This document shows, piece by piece, positions 19,646 to 29,322 of a stretch of DNA of 64,000 bases (within the stretch, counting starts at the first letter, position 1; each line of letters opens with the position of its first letter). Both the position numbers and the translations under genes were made by a program. The notes below the pieces were generated by a model. The model did no database searches, was not told the DNA's origin, and worked only from the letters and a program-made list of their open reading frames with translations. The DNA comes from Actinomycetota bacterium (lineage in GTDB: Bacteria; Actinomycetota; Actinomycetes; S36-B12; FW305-bin1), in assembly GCA_004297305.1 (NCBI GenBank), contig SCTR01000006.1, positions 194,129 to 258,128 of the forward strand, read 5' to 3'.

Positions 19646-22600
19646 CTAGGGTGGGGTGCCAAATCCTTGTCGAATCGTATTGAAGAGTACGGCACCGTAG
19701 TAGGAGTTGGCTGTGTTGTAGCACAGATTTCTCCATAGAAGGCTTCGGTCATTGCAGTCATTCATCATGTCCCCGTGGAAGAGCCCGTCAACACTCTGCC
19801 GCACTCCACCACCGACTCTAAAATAGCGGAGCAGTTCATACCCGAGGTCGTGCGTATCGCAGGCCAGCGTAAAGTCAAAGTACGGTCCCGTGTCCGGTGA
19901 AGCCGAGCAGTGGTCCCCTCCGCCAAGTCCATAGCGAACTCTTGTTCCCTGAACATTTAGGTAGGTCCACTCGCTTTTCTTGCGCAGATACACCAGGAAT
20001 GGATTTCCCCTGCTCGGTCCGGTAGTCGGCCAAGGCTCGTACGAAGTCAGGATGCTGCTGATGCAGGCCCACGTGGATTGGTTGCACCTGCCGGTCAAGT
20101 CAGACGAGCCAACCGGATCTGCCGGATAGCCGTATGGGCTCTCGTTTCCCCCGTACACCTGGTCCACACTGAGGAATCGTCCGAGAACGGGTGCGTAAAT
20201 GCGGGCTCCCATGAGGGTGAGCCCGGCGAGGCCGTCGTTGGCACGTTGAGCTCCACCGAGGTACGAGTAGCGGGGCCCGGTGGTCGGTGCCCCGGACGAG
20301 CCGCGGACGAACCCGTACGGATCGGTGTAGGTCGTGGCAGTGAGGGTGCCGGTGAACGGGTCGACGGTGCGGATCACGTCACCGTGCAGGTCCACGATCT
20401 GGAACGCGATCGTTGTCGCGCTGGCCGTCGTCGTCGCTTGGGTGATCAGATTCCTGGTCAGCCCCGGCAGGTAGGCGCTACGAGTGTTCGTGGGCGAGCC
20501 GGCGCCAGCACGGACGAGAGTCCACGACGGGCTATCCGAACCCAGCCCCGGGTAGTGGTTGGTCGTATCGATGACCCCGCTGGTCAGCGTCGCGCCGCAG
20601 GCGGTGGCGTCGCTGGTCACGGTCGGCTTGGTGCGCTGGCACGCCAGCCTGTTCCCGGCGTCGAGGACCCAGCTCGTGCCGGTGGCGCCCTGGGTCATCG
20701 ACTTCACCATGTCGTTGGGCTGATACGTCAGGGTGACGTTACCGCTGCTTTGCGTCGAGGTGAGCGCCTGCGGCAGCGTCGTCGTCCGCCCCCACGCGTC
20801 GTAGGCGACACCGGTCGCCGTGCCCGATGATTGCAACCGGTCCGCGGCGTCGTACGCAAACGTCTGCGACTCCACCTGCGTGCCCGACGTGGAACACCCG
20901 GCCGGGATCGGGGCGTAGACCGCTGACCCGGTTCGGTTGCTGTTGAGTCCCGCGCTGCCGGCGAACGCCCACGTGCGGGTGTAGCAACCGCCGTCGGTCT
21001 GGTCCTTTACCTGCGTCAGGCGGCCGGCCTGGTCGTAGTCGTAGGAACGTTTGCCGTCGAACCCAAACCCAGTCAACCCCCGCCACCTGCCGATGATGTC
21101 GGAGTCGGCCCACTGCTGCAGCCACGTCCCGGTATCGCGGATGTACTTGGTTTCCAGGGTCTGCCCGGTGTTGCCGTAGAAGTAGGTCTGCCTCGAGTTG
21201 TCTCCCAGGGTCTGCTGGGTGACCTGCCCCGCGGCGTTGTACACCGCGGCGAACGTCCCCGTCGCCGTCGGCACGGTCTGATCAACCGACGTCGGCAAGC
21301 CACGCCGCTCGCTGCCACCGTCGTACGTGTAGTCCAGCGTCGACACCGCCGTCGACCCGTCAGCCAGCGTCGTCACCGTGTCAGTACGCCCGTACGCGTC
21401 GAACACCGTCGTCGTCCGCGACTTCTCCGTCCCCGACGTCTTCTCCACGTTCGTCAGAACCCGACCGAAATCGTCGTAGCCGGTGTCGATCGTGGATGTG
21501 CCCTGGGCAACCGATGTCGGCAGGCCCGTTGTGCTGCTGTACGTCGGCGTGGTCGTCAGGGTGGTCGTGCCGTCGGTGATCTGAGTCTGTGACGGCTGCC
21601 CCGAGTAACCAGAATTCGCGTAGGTCGTGGTGGTGACCGTGTCGCTGACCCCGCCCGAGGGCACCGTGGACGTCGTCGTGACGGGGCGACGGAAGGTGTC
21701 GTAGGTAGTTGTCGTGACAGGGAGGTCGCCGCCGGACCCGGGTTGAGCCCCGGGCGCGGTCTTGCAGGGCAGCCCGTACCAGGCCGTCGAGGTGCACGTC
21801 GACGTGTTGTGCGTTCCCGTGCCGTAGTAGGTGGTGACGCGGGTACCGGGGTCGGCGGAGGTGCCGGCCGTGGACGGTTGCCGCTGCTCGAGGACCTGCC
21901 CGGTAGTCGGGTCGAAGGTGGTGACCCGGGGGACGTCGGCCGACCCGTTCTCGGTCGTGACCTTCATCGGCGCGCCGAGGGTCCAGCCGGCCTTCTCCGC
22001 ATCTGTCGTCGCGGTCCCGACGAGGGCGTAGGCGTAGCGGGTCTCGCTGGTCCACCCGGTGTCCTCGTTCACCGCGGCCGCCAGCGGTGATCGGGACGCC
22101 CTCGTGGTGGTCGACTTCACCGAGTACAACGGCGCCGTCGAATCCCACGTGCCAGCGGACGGGGTAGTGGTGGGGTAGTCGATGGTGCCGTACTCGTAGT
22201 GAGTGTGGGCGCGGGCGTAACCCTTCGACCCGTCGGAGAACGCCGCCCAGGCAAGAGGACCGTAAGTGTCGGTGACGAGCGTGCTCTCGGGTGCGAACAC
22301 TCGCGTGAAGGAGAGCGCTTTGGCCCGTTCGGCCGTCGACATCCCGGCCATGCCTGCTGACGTCAGCATTGTGGTCCACGCGGAGCCGACGTTGAGAGCA
22401 CGGTCCCGGTTCTCCGCCGAGAGCGTCCTTGTGGCCTCGCCCTCGGTGTCGTAGGTGTACGTCGACGTCTTCCAGCCCGCCTGTCCGACGCCGGAGAACT
22501 GGGCTGTGTTGAGGACGAGGCCATAACCATCGAGGCCGTAAACGGTCGCGCCCTTGAGCGCGGCCGTCGTGACCGTCGCCGCATACGCCGGCAGCACTAC

Positions 22601-25600
22601 AGCCACGCCGCTGACCGGGATGGACTCCTGCGCCCACGCGGCGGCCGCGGTGGCGGTGAGGTCGGGGTGGGTGTCGTCGCTGCTGCTGGAGGCGGCACCG
22701 ATATTGACGTCGTAGAGCACCTTGGTGGTCTCGGTGCCGGTCCCGAATGATCCGCCGGTGTGCTGGCGCGCCACGCTCGTGAGTTTCCCGGTGTCGGGAC
22801 CACTAGCCCCGTAGGTCAGCGTCCAGGCCGCCAACCCGGCGGGAGTGATCGACGTGATTCGGTCGGAGGTGTAGCCGTAACTCGTGCCGAGGGTGTTGGT
22901 CGCCCCGCACGAGTCGGGAGTCGTGGATTCTTCGCCGGGGTTCCACGCGTCGGTGAGATGCCCGCTCCCGTCGTAGAGGTAGCAGGCGACGTCGATCGCC
23001 TTCCGCTCGTTGCCGGTCGACGCCGTGGGGTCCCACATCCGGTACGTGATCTTGCTGATGTTGCCTGAGGAGTAGGTGAACTTGAGGTCGGCGCAGCCGG
23101 CCACCCAGGTCGCAAAGCCGGCGTCGGTGCAGCTTCCTGCGGAGACGCCGGGTGGCAGCGGGGCGGCGATCCGGGTGACCTGACCCGACCCGTCGAACTC
23201 CGCCCCCGTCGATCCCGAGCCGGGGCTGGTCGATCCGGTGGGGACTGACACGTCGGCGTTGGTGAGGGACCCGTCACCGGTGTGGTTGTGAGTGAACGTG
23301 ACCACGCTGTCGGCCGGGTCGGTGACCGTCCACGTCGTCGAGTTCGTCTGGGTCAGCGTCAGCAGTTCGTTGCCGTCATCGGCGACGAACTGCGTGGGAT
23401 ACGTGCCACGGGCCGACGTCGGATGGAACCCGACTGATGAGCCGTCGCCTGCATAGAGGAGCGCGAACGTGGAGTTGTCGACCAGGCGGGTCCACGGCTG
23501 GTACGTCGCGGGCAGCGACGTATCCCAGCCCTTGCCGAACGGGCCGTCGACGTTGCCCCGTGACGAGTGGTGCACCCGGGACAGTGACAGGTCACCGGCC
23601 CAGTACGGCAACGAGAAGTCGGTGGCGGAGACGGCGGCGTCACCAGTCGCCAACGACACCGAAGCAGGCCCGACCTGCTGCGCGGCACCGCTGGTCCCGA
23701 CCCGGTCGAAACTCACGTACCGGGTCGGGGTGTAGTCCGAGCACGACCCCGAGCCGCTCGTCACCAACAGGCAGCCGCGGAGCTGGACGACGCGGTCGAA
23801 GGAGAACGTCTGGTTCAGTTTCCATCGCACCACGGCGTTGGACGCGACCGAGCCGGACGTCGTCAACGTGACCGGTTGGGTGACTGAGCCGCCTGCCGCA
23901 GTGACCAGGTCCGCGTCGGGGACCGCGACCCACGCCGGCGTCGTGAGCGTGTCGTCGTAGTACTCCATGCGCGCCGCGCCGTAGCTGGTCGGAGAGTCCA
24001 CGACGAGGTTCACCTCGTTCGGCGACGCCAGCCACGCCATGGGTTGGGAGAAGCCCGCACCGTCGACACCGAACCCGTACGTCGTCGCGCTGGAGGCGTT
24101 CCCGGCGTTGTCCAGCGCCGTCACAACCAGGGTGTGCCAACCCCGCTCCAACGGCTCCGGCGAGACGTCCAACGTTCCTGAACCGCTGGTGGCGTCCGCG
24201 GTCGGCATGGCGTCGCCGTCCAGCGTCCACGTGAACGCGTCGACCCCGGCGGTCGCGTCCGTCGACGACGCGCTGCAGGTCATCGCGCCGGAGCCGGTCG
24301 CCGACCAGGTGTTGACCGGGAACCCCGAGCACGAGACCGACGGCGCGGTCGGTGCGGTCGTGTCGACCTTGAACGGCACCGTGGCCGACGTGACCGACGT
24401 GTTGGCGCCGTCGTACGCGGCGACCTTCACCCGATACTGGGTACCCGCGGTAAAGCTCGCGCCGGTCAACGTCGCGGTCGCCTGCGACCCGACGGAAACG
24501 TAGGAGCTGTCCACGGTGCCGACAGTCGACGTCCCCGCATCGTTGGTCACCGTGTATTGCGCCCGCACCGTGCCACCGTCGATATCGTTCACGGTGTTGG
24601 TGAACGTCGGCGTCGTGGTGTTGATCCAGAGGTCGTGCTGCATCCCCCCAACTGCAGGGCCGTCCGGCGTGTCCGGCTTGTGCCCGAACGTCACGGTGAG
24701 CTTCGGCCGCTGCCCGGCAGTGCCGTAGTCGGAGGAGTAGAACTTCTTCCACCCGTTGCTGTTGGACTCCGACGCGGTCACCGCGAAGCCGTAGTCCGGA
24801 TACGTGCCGGACGCGTAGTCCTGCACCAGGCTCGTCACGTTGAACCCCGACGCGCCACCCAGCCAGCCCTCCGCACAACCACCGCCGGAGTCGTTGCGGT
24901 GCGCCTCGGTCACCGTCGCCACCGCCGCGGACTGGGTCGGCTTGGTGTTCCACGTCACCGAGCTTCCCGACCATGTCGACGTCGGACGCCGGACCTCGGC
25001 AGCAAACGCCGTACACGTCTGCGACCACCAGTTCCACAACCCCAACGACGCGGACGTCACCACGGTCCGGTCGTCGAAGAACTCCGCCATCGTGTCCAGC
25101 GGGAACTTCAGGTACGACCGGCCGATCGTCGTCCCACCATCGAACGTCCCGATCCGCAGATCAGTACTGGTCGAGAAGTTCGTGGTCGGCGCGCCCGACC
25201 CGACAAACGTGTCCTCCGACGCCGACAACGTCGACGTGGGGTCAATCGTCACCGGAAACTGCAACCCCGGATCGTCGAAAAACGCCTTTGGGACGGTCAA
25301 CGCGAGAGCCTGGCCCGCCGCGGTCTTGACCAGCGTCGTCGGCAAGGTCATCGCGTGCGTCGGATCCCCGGATTGCTCATTCACCCCGGCATCCCAGACC
25401 GCGGCCGCGGGAATCCGCGTGATTACCCTGCCCTTGCCATCCTGCGCCGCGACACCACCGTGGCGCGGGTCGTCGACCAGCGTCAGGCCGTCCGCCGTCA
25501 CGGGCAACGTGACCGTCACGCCACCGTCCGGCACCACGGCCGGGCGCGTTGTCAGGTCGAGCAACGTGCGGAAACCGGTAGGAAGCACCTCCACACGCAG

Positions 25601-26287
25601 ATCCTGACCAGGCGCCACCGACGAGTACGTGGCCGTACTGCCGGCCAAGACTGGAGCCGGCAGGTCAGTCGGCCACGACACGGCCACCCCGACGGAGGCA
25701 CCAGTGACCCGATCAGTCACCGAGGCAGCCGGCTGGGCGATACCCGGTGTGCGCTGCGGGGTCGAACTCGACGCCACGGCAGCCAACGCGTCGAGCGAGG
25801 CGGGATCTCCCGGCAGTTTGACCTTCGCAAGGGGTCCACTGCCACCGCCGGACAACGTGATGTCGGCGGCGGCCATCCGAGGACGGACGGACTCACCGTC
25901 CACAGCCAAGGTCGTGTCGATATCGGCCCACGAGCCATCCGCCTGCCGAACCGACTGCGGCCCCGACCAGCCCTCCGCCGTGTACGTCCCGTCAGGATTG
26001 GCGAAGAGCCGCAACCGCTCCGTGCGGGCAGACTCCACCTCCACGCGGGACTTCTGATGCCGCGCGAGAATGCTCGCCGCCGCCCGGTCCGGCGCAGAAT
26101 CCTGCCGAGAATGGCCGGATGCGTCCGCCATGCTTCGAAGGCCGGAGTCGTCAGCGGCGGACACGCCTACGCCGAAACTCGCGGGAACGGTCAACAGGCC
26201 GGCCACCAGAGCGCCCGCCGTCACCGGCACCACCAGCGCCAAGCGACGAGAACCACGACCATGCGACGAAGACGAAAGACCGGCCAT
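19646..26287 (-). CDS. Secreted RHS-repeat polymorphic toxin with C-terminal phospholipase A2 domain
   Basis: A 2213-residue exported protein. A signal peptide covers residues ~1-45 (LALVVPVTAGALVAGLLTVP). A DNRLRE-type region is near 345-545 (SEDTFVGSGAPTTNFSTSTD), then Ig-like segments. RHS/YD repeats run from ~900 to ~2040, ending with the core motif GARIYAPVLGRFLSVDQVYG. The variable tip begins after DLTGRC (~2066). It has HCSASPDTG, then CDTHDLGYELLRY with His2146-Asp2147, then VDGLFHGDMMNDC with Asp2167, and a final NTANSYYGAV. Two Cys pairs (2127/2143, 2178/2189) and the His-Asp-Asp spacing fit the Streptomyces violaceoruber PLA2 family. I infer that the tip is a membrane-lipid-cleaving effector. 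The tip DNA is near half GC, while the repeats are near 70%. The start is the ATG after GAGGGGGAC. Confidence 0.88.
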   Translation of the reverse strand: MAGLSSSSHGRGSRRLALVVPVTAGALVAGLLTVPASFGVGVSAADDSGLRSMADASGHSRQDSAPDRAAASILARHQKSRVEVESARTERLRLFANPDGTYTAEGWSGPQSVRQADGSWADIDTTLAVDGESVRPRMAAADITLSGGGSGPLAKVKLPGDPASLDALAAVASSSTPQRTPGIAQPAASVTDRVTGASVGVAVSWPTDLPAPVLAGSTATYSSVAPGQDLRVEVLPTGFRTLLDLTTRPAVVPDGGVTVTLPVTADGLTLVDDPRHGGVAAQDGKGRVITRIPAAAVWDAGVNEQSGDPTHAMTLPTTLVKTAAGQALALTVPKAFFDDPGLQFPVTIDPTSTLSASEDTFVGSGAPTTNFSTSTDLRIGTFDGGTTIGRSYLKFPLDTMAEFFDDRTVVTSASLGLWNWWSQTCTAFAAEVRRPTSTWSGSSVTWNTKPTQSAAVATVTEAHRNDSGGGCAEGWLGGASGFNVTSLVQDYASGTYPDYGFAVTASESNSNGWKKFYSSDYGTAGQRPKLTVTFGHKPDTPDGPAVGGMQHDLWINTTTPTFTNTVNDIDGGTVRAQYTVTNDAGTSTVGTVDSSYVSVGSQATATLTGASFTAGTQYRVKVAAYDGANTSVTSATVPFKVDTTAPTAPSVSCSGFPVNTWSATGSGAMTCSASSTDATAGVDAFTWTLDGDAMPTADATSGSGTLDVSPEPLERGWHTLVVTALDNAGNASSATTYGFGVDGAGFSQPMAWLASPNEVNLVVDSPTSYGAARMEYYDDTLTTPAWVAVPDADLVTAAGGSVTQPVTLTTSGSVASNAVVRWKLNQTFSFDRVVQLRGCLLVTSGSGSCSDYTPTRYVSFDRVGTSGAAQQVGPASVSLATGDAAVSATDFSLPYWAGDLSLSRVHHSSRGNVDGPFGKGWDTSLPATYQPWTRLVDNSTFALLYAGDGSSVGFHPTSARGTYPTQFVADDGNELLTLTQTNSTTWTVTDPADSVVTFTHNHTGDGSLTNADVSVPTGSTSPGSGSTGAEFDGSGQVTRIAAPLPPGVSAGSCTDAGFATWVAGCADLKFTYSSGNISKITYRMWDPTASTGNERKAIDVACYLYDGSGHLTDAWNPGEESTTPDSCGATNTLGTSYGYTSDRITSITPAGLAAWTLTYGASGPDTGKLTSVARQHTGGSFGTGTETTKVLYDVNIGAASSSSDDTHPDLTATAAAAWAQESIPVSGVAVVLPAYAATVTTAALKGATVYGLDGYGLVLNTAQFSGVGQAGWKTSTYTYDTEGEATRTLSAENRDRALNVGSAWTTMLTSAGMAGMSTAERAKALSFTRVFAPESTLVTDTYGPLAWAAFSDGSKGYARAHTHYEYGTIDYPTTTPSAGTWDSTAPLYSVKSTTTRASRSPLAAAVNEDTGWTSETRYAYALVGTATTDAEKAGWTLGAPMKVTTENGSADVPRVTTFDPTTGQVLEQRQPSTAGTSADPGTRVTTYYGTGTHNTSTCTSTAWYGLPCKTAPGAQPGSGGDLPVTTTTYDTFRRPVTTTSTVPSGGVSDTVTTTTYANSGYSGQPSQTQITDGTTTLTTTPTYSSTTGLPTSVAQGTSTIDTGYDDFGRVLTNVEKTSGTEKSRTTTVFDAYGRTDTVTTLADGSTAVSTLDYTYDGGSERRGLPTSVDQTVPTATGTFAAVYNAAGQVTQQTLGDNSRQTYFYGNTGQTLETKYIRDTGTWLQQWADSDIIGRWRGLTGFGFDGKRSYDYDQAGRLTQVKDQTDGGCYTRTWAFAGSAGLNSNRTGSAVYAPIPAGCSTSGTQVESQTFAYDAADRLQSSGTATGVAYDAWGRTTTLPQALTSTQSSGNVTLTYQPNDMVKSMTQGATGTSWVLDAGNRLACQRTKPTVTSDATACGATLTSGVIDTTNHYPGLGSDSPSWTLVRAGAGSPTNTRSAYLPGLTRNLITQATTTASATTIAFQIVDLHGDVIRTVDPFTGTLTATTYTDPYGFVRGSSGAPTTGPRYSYLGGAQRANDGLAGLTLMGARIYAPVLGRFLSVDQVYGGNESPYGYPADPVGSSDLTGRCNQSTWACISSILTSYEPWPTTGPSRGNPFLVYLRKKSEWTYLNVQGTRVRYGLGGGDHCSASPDTGPYFDFTLACDTHDLGYELLRYFRVGGGVRQSVDGLFHGDMMNDCNDRSLLWRNLCYNTANSYYGAVLFNTIRQGFGTPP

Positions 26288-26457
26288 GCGCCGTCCCCCT
26301 CAGAACCCGGACCGCCCCGTTGCGGCCAGGTGAGCGCACCTTGACAGACCACCTCACCCGTCCGCAAGGCGGACACGACACGAAAAGTATCGTGACCGAA
26401 GAAATCCCCGAACGGCCCAGCGACGACTACGTACCGCGAACGAGGACGGATGGGGTT

Positions 26458-28290
26458 CTACTGGTTCAGACTCGCAGACACGGCTGACTGTAGGTCGCGC
26501 AGGAGATTTCGCTCGTCGTCTCGGCTCGGAACTCTGGCCACGACGACGTGGACGCCGCCGGCTGCCGCTGCCGCCGCCAACGCATCCTCGAGATCGCCGT
26601 TCGATAAAACGGTGCTCGCCGCAATGCCGTACCCGCGAGCGATGGCGGCAAGATCCTTGCCGTGCGGAGTTCCGAACACCCGCTCGAAATGCTCGGCATA
26701 CTCCGGCGCACCCTGTTCCAGCTGGCTGAAGATTCCGCCGCCGTCGTTGTCCACCACGACGTAGGTGAGGTCGGGCACCTGTTCGGTCGCCGGCACCAGC
26801 AGGCCGCCGATGTCGTGGAGGAACGACAGATCGCCGAGGACGGCGTGGTGGTGGATACGCGCCGCCCCGGGCCGGCAGCGCGCCGCGGCCAAGCCGTACG
26901 CCGTCGACACCAATCCGTCGATCCCGTTCACGCCTCGGTTCACATGGACGGTGACACCGTCCGGGACAGTTCCGAACGCGGCGGCATGGCGCAACGGCCA
27001 GGACGGGCCGACGAGCACGATCGAACCGGATACCGCCTGCGACAGCACGCGTCGGACGACTCCCGGCCCTGTCAGCCCGGTCGGGGACGTGGCACCGTCC
27101 GTCCCGTCCAGGAGTTTCGCGACGACGTCAGCCGTCCGATCGGCAGCACGCTGCCACGACGCCAGCCAGCCCGGGTCAACGGCACCGTTCGCCACGCCCG
27201 ACAACTCCGGAACCCGCTCCAGCACGGCCGCCGCGGAGCGCAACGGATCCGCCGGCAGGCCGAGCGAGGCAACCGCCAGATGCGTCGTCGCCGTACGAAC
27301 GAAGGCCAGCGTCGCGCGGGACAGCCCGAAGGTGCCCACCGTCAGCACGAACTCCGGTCGGTGCTCCGCAGCAAACCCGCCGTCTCCCAAGAGAAGTGAG
27401 CCATGCCGGATGACCTGTCCCTGTCCTGGGGCCTGCGGGTCGCCCGCGTCCTCCGGCGGCGTCGCCGGCGGTTCGCACAACACCGGCCAGCCCAGTCGTC
27501 CGGCCAGCGCGACGGCGTCCCGGCGACCGTCCGGATCGGAACCTCGGCCGAGGACCACGACGCCACGGGGTGGTACGGCGGGCAGGCCGAACAACCGGCA
27601 CCACTGCGCCAGGTCCACCCGGTCGCGGACGGGACGACGGTCGCGGACGGCAGGACGGTCGCGTGTGGACGAGTCGTCATCGGCCTGACCACTCGACAGC
27701 GGTTCCGGCCAGTCCGGGTCTCCGCTCCCGTCCGGTCGCAGCTGCGGCACCAGCGGCTCGTCGAGTGGACAGTTGAGGTGAACCGGCCCGGGCGGGAAGC
27801 CGGTCGCCACGCGAACCGCCTCGGCCACAGTCGATCTCCATTGGCCGACCTGTCCGACCGCGCGGACCGGGACCGCGAACTCGACGAACGAGCGCACCGC
27901 TCCGCCGTACAGCTCACGTTGCTCGATGGTCTGGCTCGCCCCCACGCCGCGCAGCGCCGGGGGGCGATCAGCGGTCACGACCACCAGGGGTACACCGGCG
28001 TACGACGCCTCCACCACGGCCGGATGCAGGTTGACCGCCGCCGTCCCGCTCGTACACACCACCGCGACCGGCCGGCCCGATCCCGACGACATCGCCAGGC
28101 CGACCGCGAGGTAACCCGCCGATCGCTCGTCGAGCCGGACGAACAACTGCACCTGCCCGGCGGCCTCGGCGGCCGCCAGCGCGAGTGCCAGCGGGCCGGA
28201 GCGGGACCCCGGCGACAGCACGACGTGGTCGATTCCCTGGGCGATGAGCTCGTCGAGGACCACCTGGGCGAACGCGGTCGACGGGTTCAC
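26458..28290 (-). CDS. menD: 2-succinyl-5-enolpyruvyl-6-hydroxy-3-cyclohexene-1-carboxylate synthase
   Basis: A thiamine-diphosphate enzyme that joins isochorismate and 2-oxoglutarate in menaquinone synthesis. It has 610 residues from a GTG at 28288-28290 that overlaps the menC stop (GTGA). The in-frame extension upstream translates menC in the wrong sense. MNPSTAFAQVVLDELIAQ opens the protein. LSPGSRSGPLALALA and LDERSAGYLAVGLA follow. The ThDP site is GDLSFLHDIGGL with VVVDNDGGGIFSQLEQ. A ~30-residue Asp/Arg-rich insert near residue 195 (SSTRDRPAVRDRRPVRDR) is unusual. Confidence 0.96.
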   Translation of the reverse strand: MNPSTAFAQVVLDELIAQGIDHVVLSPGSRSGPLALALAAAEAAGQVQLFVRLDERSAGYLAVGLAMSSGSGRPVAVVCTSGTAAVNLHPAVVEASYAGVPLVVVTADRPPALRGVGASQTIEQRELYGGAVRSFVEFAVPVRAVGQVGQWRSTVAEAVRVATGFPPGPVHLNCPLDEPLVPQLRPDGSGDPDWPEPLSSGQADDDSSTRDRPAVRDRRPVRDRVDLAQWCRLFGLPAVPPRGVVVLGRGSDPDGRRDAVALAGRLGWPVLCEPPATPPEDAGDPQAPGQGQVIRHGSLLLGDGGFAAEHRPEFVLTVGTFGLSRATLAFVRTATTHLAVASLGLPADPLRSAAAVLERVPELSGVANGAVDPGWLASWQRAADRTADVVAKLLDGTDGATSPTGLTGPGVVRRVLSQAVSGSIVLVGPSWPLRHAAAFGTVPDGVTVHVNRGVNGIDGLVSTAYGLAAARCRPGAARIHHHAVLGDLSFLHDIGGLLVPATEQVPDLTYVVVDNDGGGIFSQLEQGAPEYAEHFERVFGTPHGKDLAAIARGYGIAASTVLSNGDLEDALAAAAAAGGVHVVVARVPSRDDERNLLRDLQSAVSASLNQ

Positions 28291-29321
28291 GCGGCCACCA
28301 AGTGCCCCACCCGGTCGCGGGCGCCGGCGACCCACGCGGCGGTCAACCGCTCGTGCCACCACAGCCGGCTCGCGGTGTCCACGCGCCCGGCGGCCACGGC
28401 CAGCGCGGCCGGGTCCGGTTCGACGCGACCGGGGCGCAGCGTGCCCCCGGCAGCCGTCAACGGCGGGTCGACGACGTCGGCCGCCAGCAGCGCGCCGGTG
28501 CCCAGGCCACACGCGTAGTCCAACCGCGGCAGGGCCGCGGCCAACGCCACTCCGGCGGACAGGCCGACCGCCGAATCCATCGCCCCGGACACCACCACCG
28601 GCAGGCCCACCCGCGCCGCCAGCTCGAGGGCCCGACCAACGCCACCGAGCGGAGACACCTTGAGCACCACCACATCGGCGGCCTCGCGCAGGCCGGCGTG
28701 CAGTGCCGGGTCGTCGAGATCGGCTGCCGACCGGAACGTTTCGTCGGCCGCAACCGGGACCGCGACGCGCCGCCGCAGCGCGGCCAACTCGGCGAGGGTC
28801 GCGACCGGCTGCTCGACGTACTCCAGGCCACCGGCCGCCTCGTCGAGCAACGGCAGCGCGGCCGCGGCGTCGTCGACCGACCAGTGCCCGTTGACGTCGA
28901 CCCGGATCCGGCCGGCGCTGCCGAGCGCGGCGCGCACCGCGGCGACCCGGGCGACGTCGTCGGCCAGCGCCTCGCCGGCCTCGGCGACCTTCACCTTGAC
29001 GGTCGCGACACCGCTGACGGTGACTGCCTGCCGGACCAGGGCAGCGGCGTCGTCGGCGCGGACCGCGGGCACGATCGCGTTGACCGGCACCGAATCCCGC
29101 ACTGCGGCAGGCCATTCGCCGTACGCCGCCTCGACCGCCGCCGCCAGCCATCGGGCGGTCGCCGGTGCGTCGTACTCCGCGAACGGCGCGAACTCGCCCC
29201 AGCCGGACGAACCGTGCAACAGCAGACCGGCCCGCTGCTGCACGCCGCGGAAACGGCGCGACAACGGCACGGCGAACGGCACCGCCGAACCGAGCAGCGC
29301 ACGGACCGCGGCGTCGGTCAC
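28287..29321 (-). CDS. menC: o-succinylbenzoate synthase
   Basis: An enolase-superfamily dehydratase that forms o-succinylbenzoate, the step after MenD and MenH. It has 344 residues from a GTG at 29319-29321, two bases beyond the menB stop; a start 20 codons earlier would lie inside menB. Catalytic residues are visible in TVKVKVA (Lys), RIRVDVNGHW (Asp), LEYVEQP (Glu), AADET (Asp) and VVVLKVSPLGG (Lys), the barrel-end pattern of MenC. No menH is present in the window, so that step must be encoded elsewhere or served by another hydrolase. Confidence 0.94.
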   Translation of the reverse strand: MTDAAVRALLGSAVPFAVPLSRRFRGVQQRAGLLLHGSSGWGEFAPFAEYDAPATARWLAAAVEAAYGEWPAAVRDSVPVNAIVPAVRADDAAALVRQAVTVSGVATVKVKVAEAGEALADDVARVAAVRAALGSAGRIRVDVNGHWSVDDAAAALPLLDEAAGGLEYVEQPVATLAELAALRRRVAVPVAADETFRSAADLDDPALHAGLREAADVVVLKVSPLGGVGRALELAARVGLPVVVSGAMDSAVGLSAGVALAAALPRLDYACGLGTGALLAADVVDPPLTAAGGTLRPGRVEPDPAALAVAAGRVDTASRLWWHERLTAAWVAGARDRVGHLVAA

Positions 29322-29322
29322 G

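Noticed and set aside
20090-23700. RHS core as an insecticidal TcC-type toxin component
   Set aside because: There is no TcB/TcA partner, and the protein has its own signal peptide and PLA2 tip. A polymorphic-toxin reading fits better.
24557-26344. A 595-residue plus-strand frame over the start of the RHS gene
   Set aside because: Arg/His-rich shadow. The minus strand has a signal peptide and domains.
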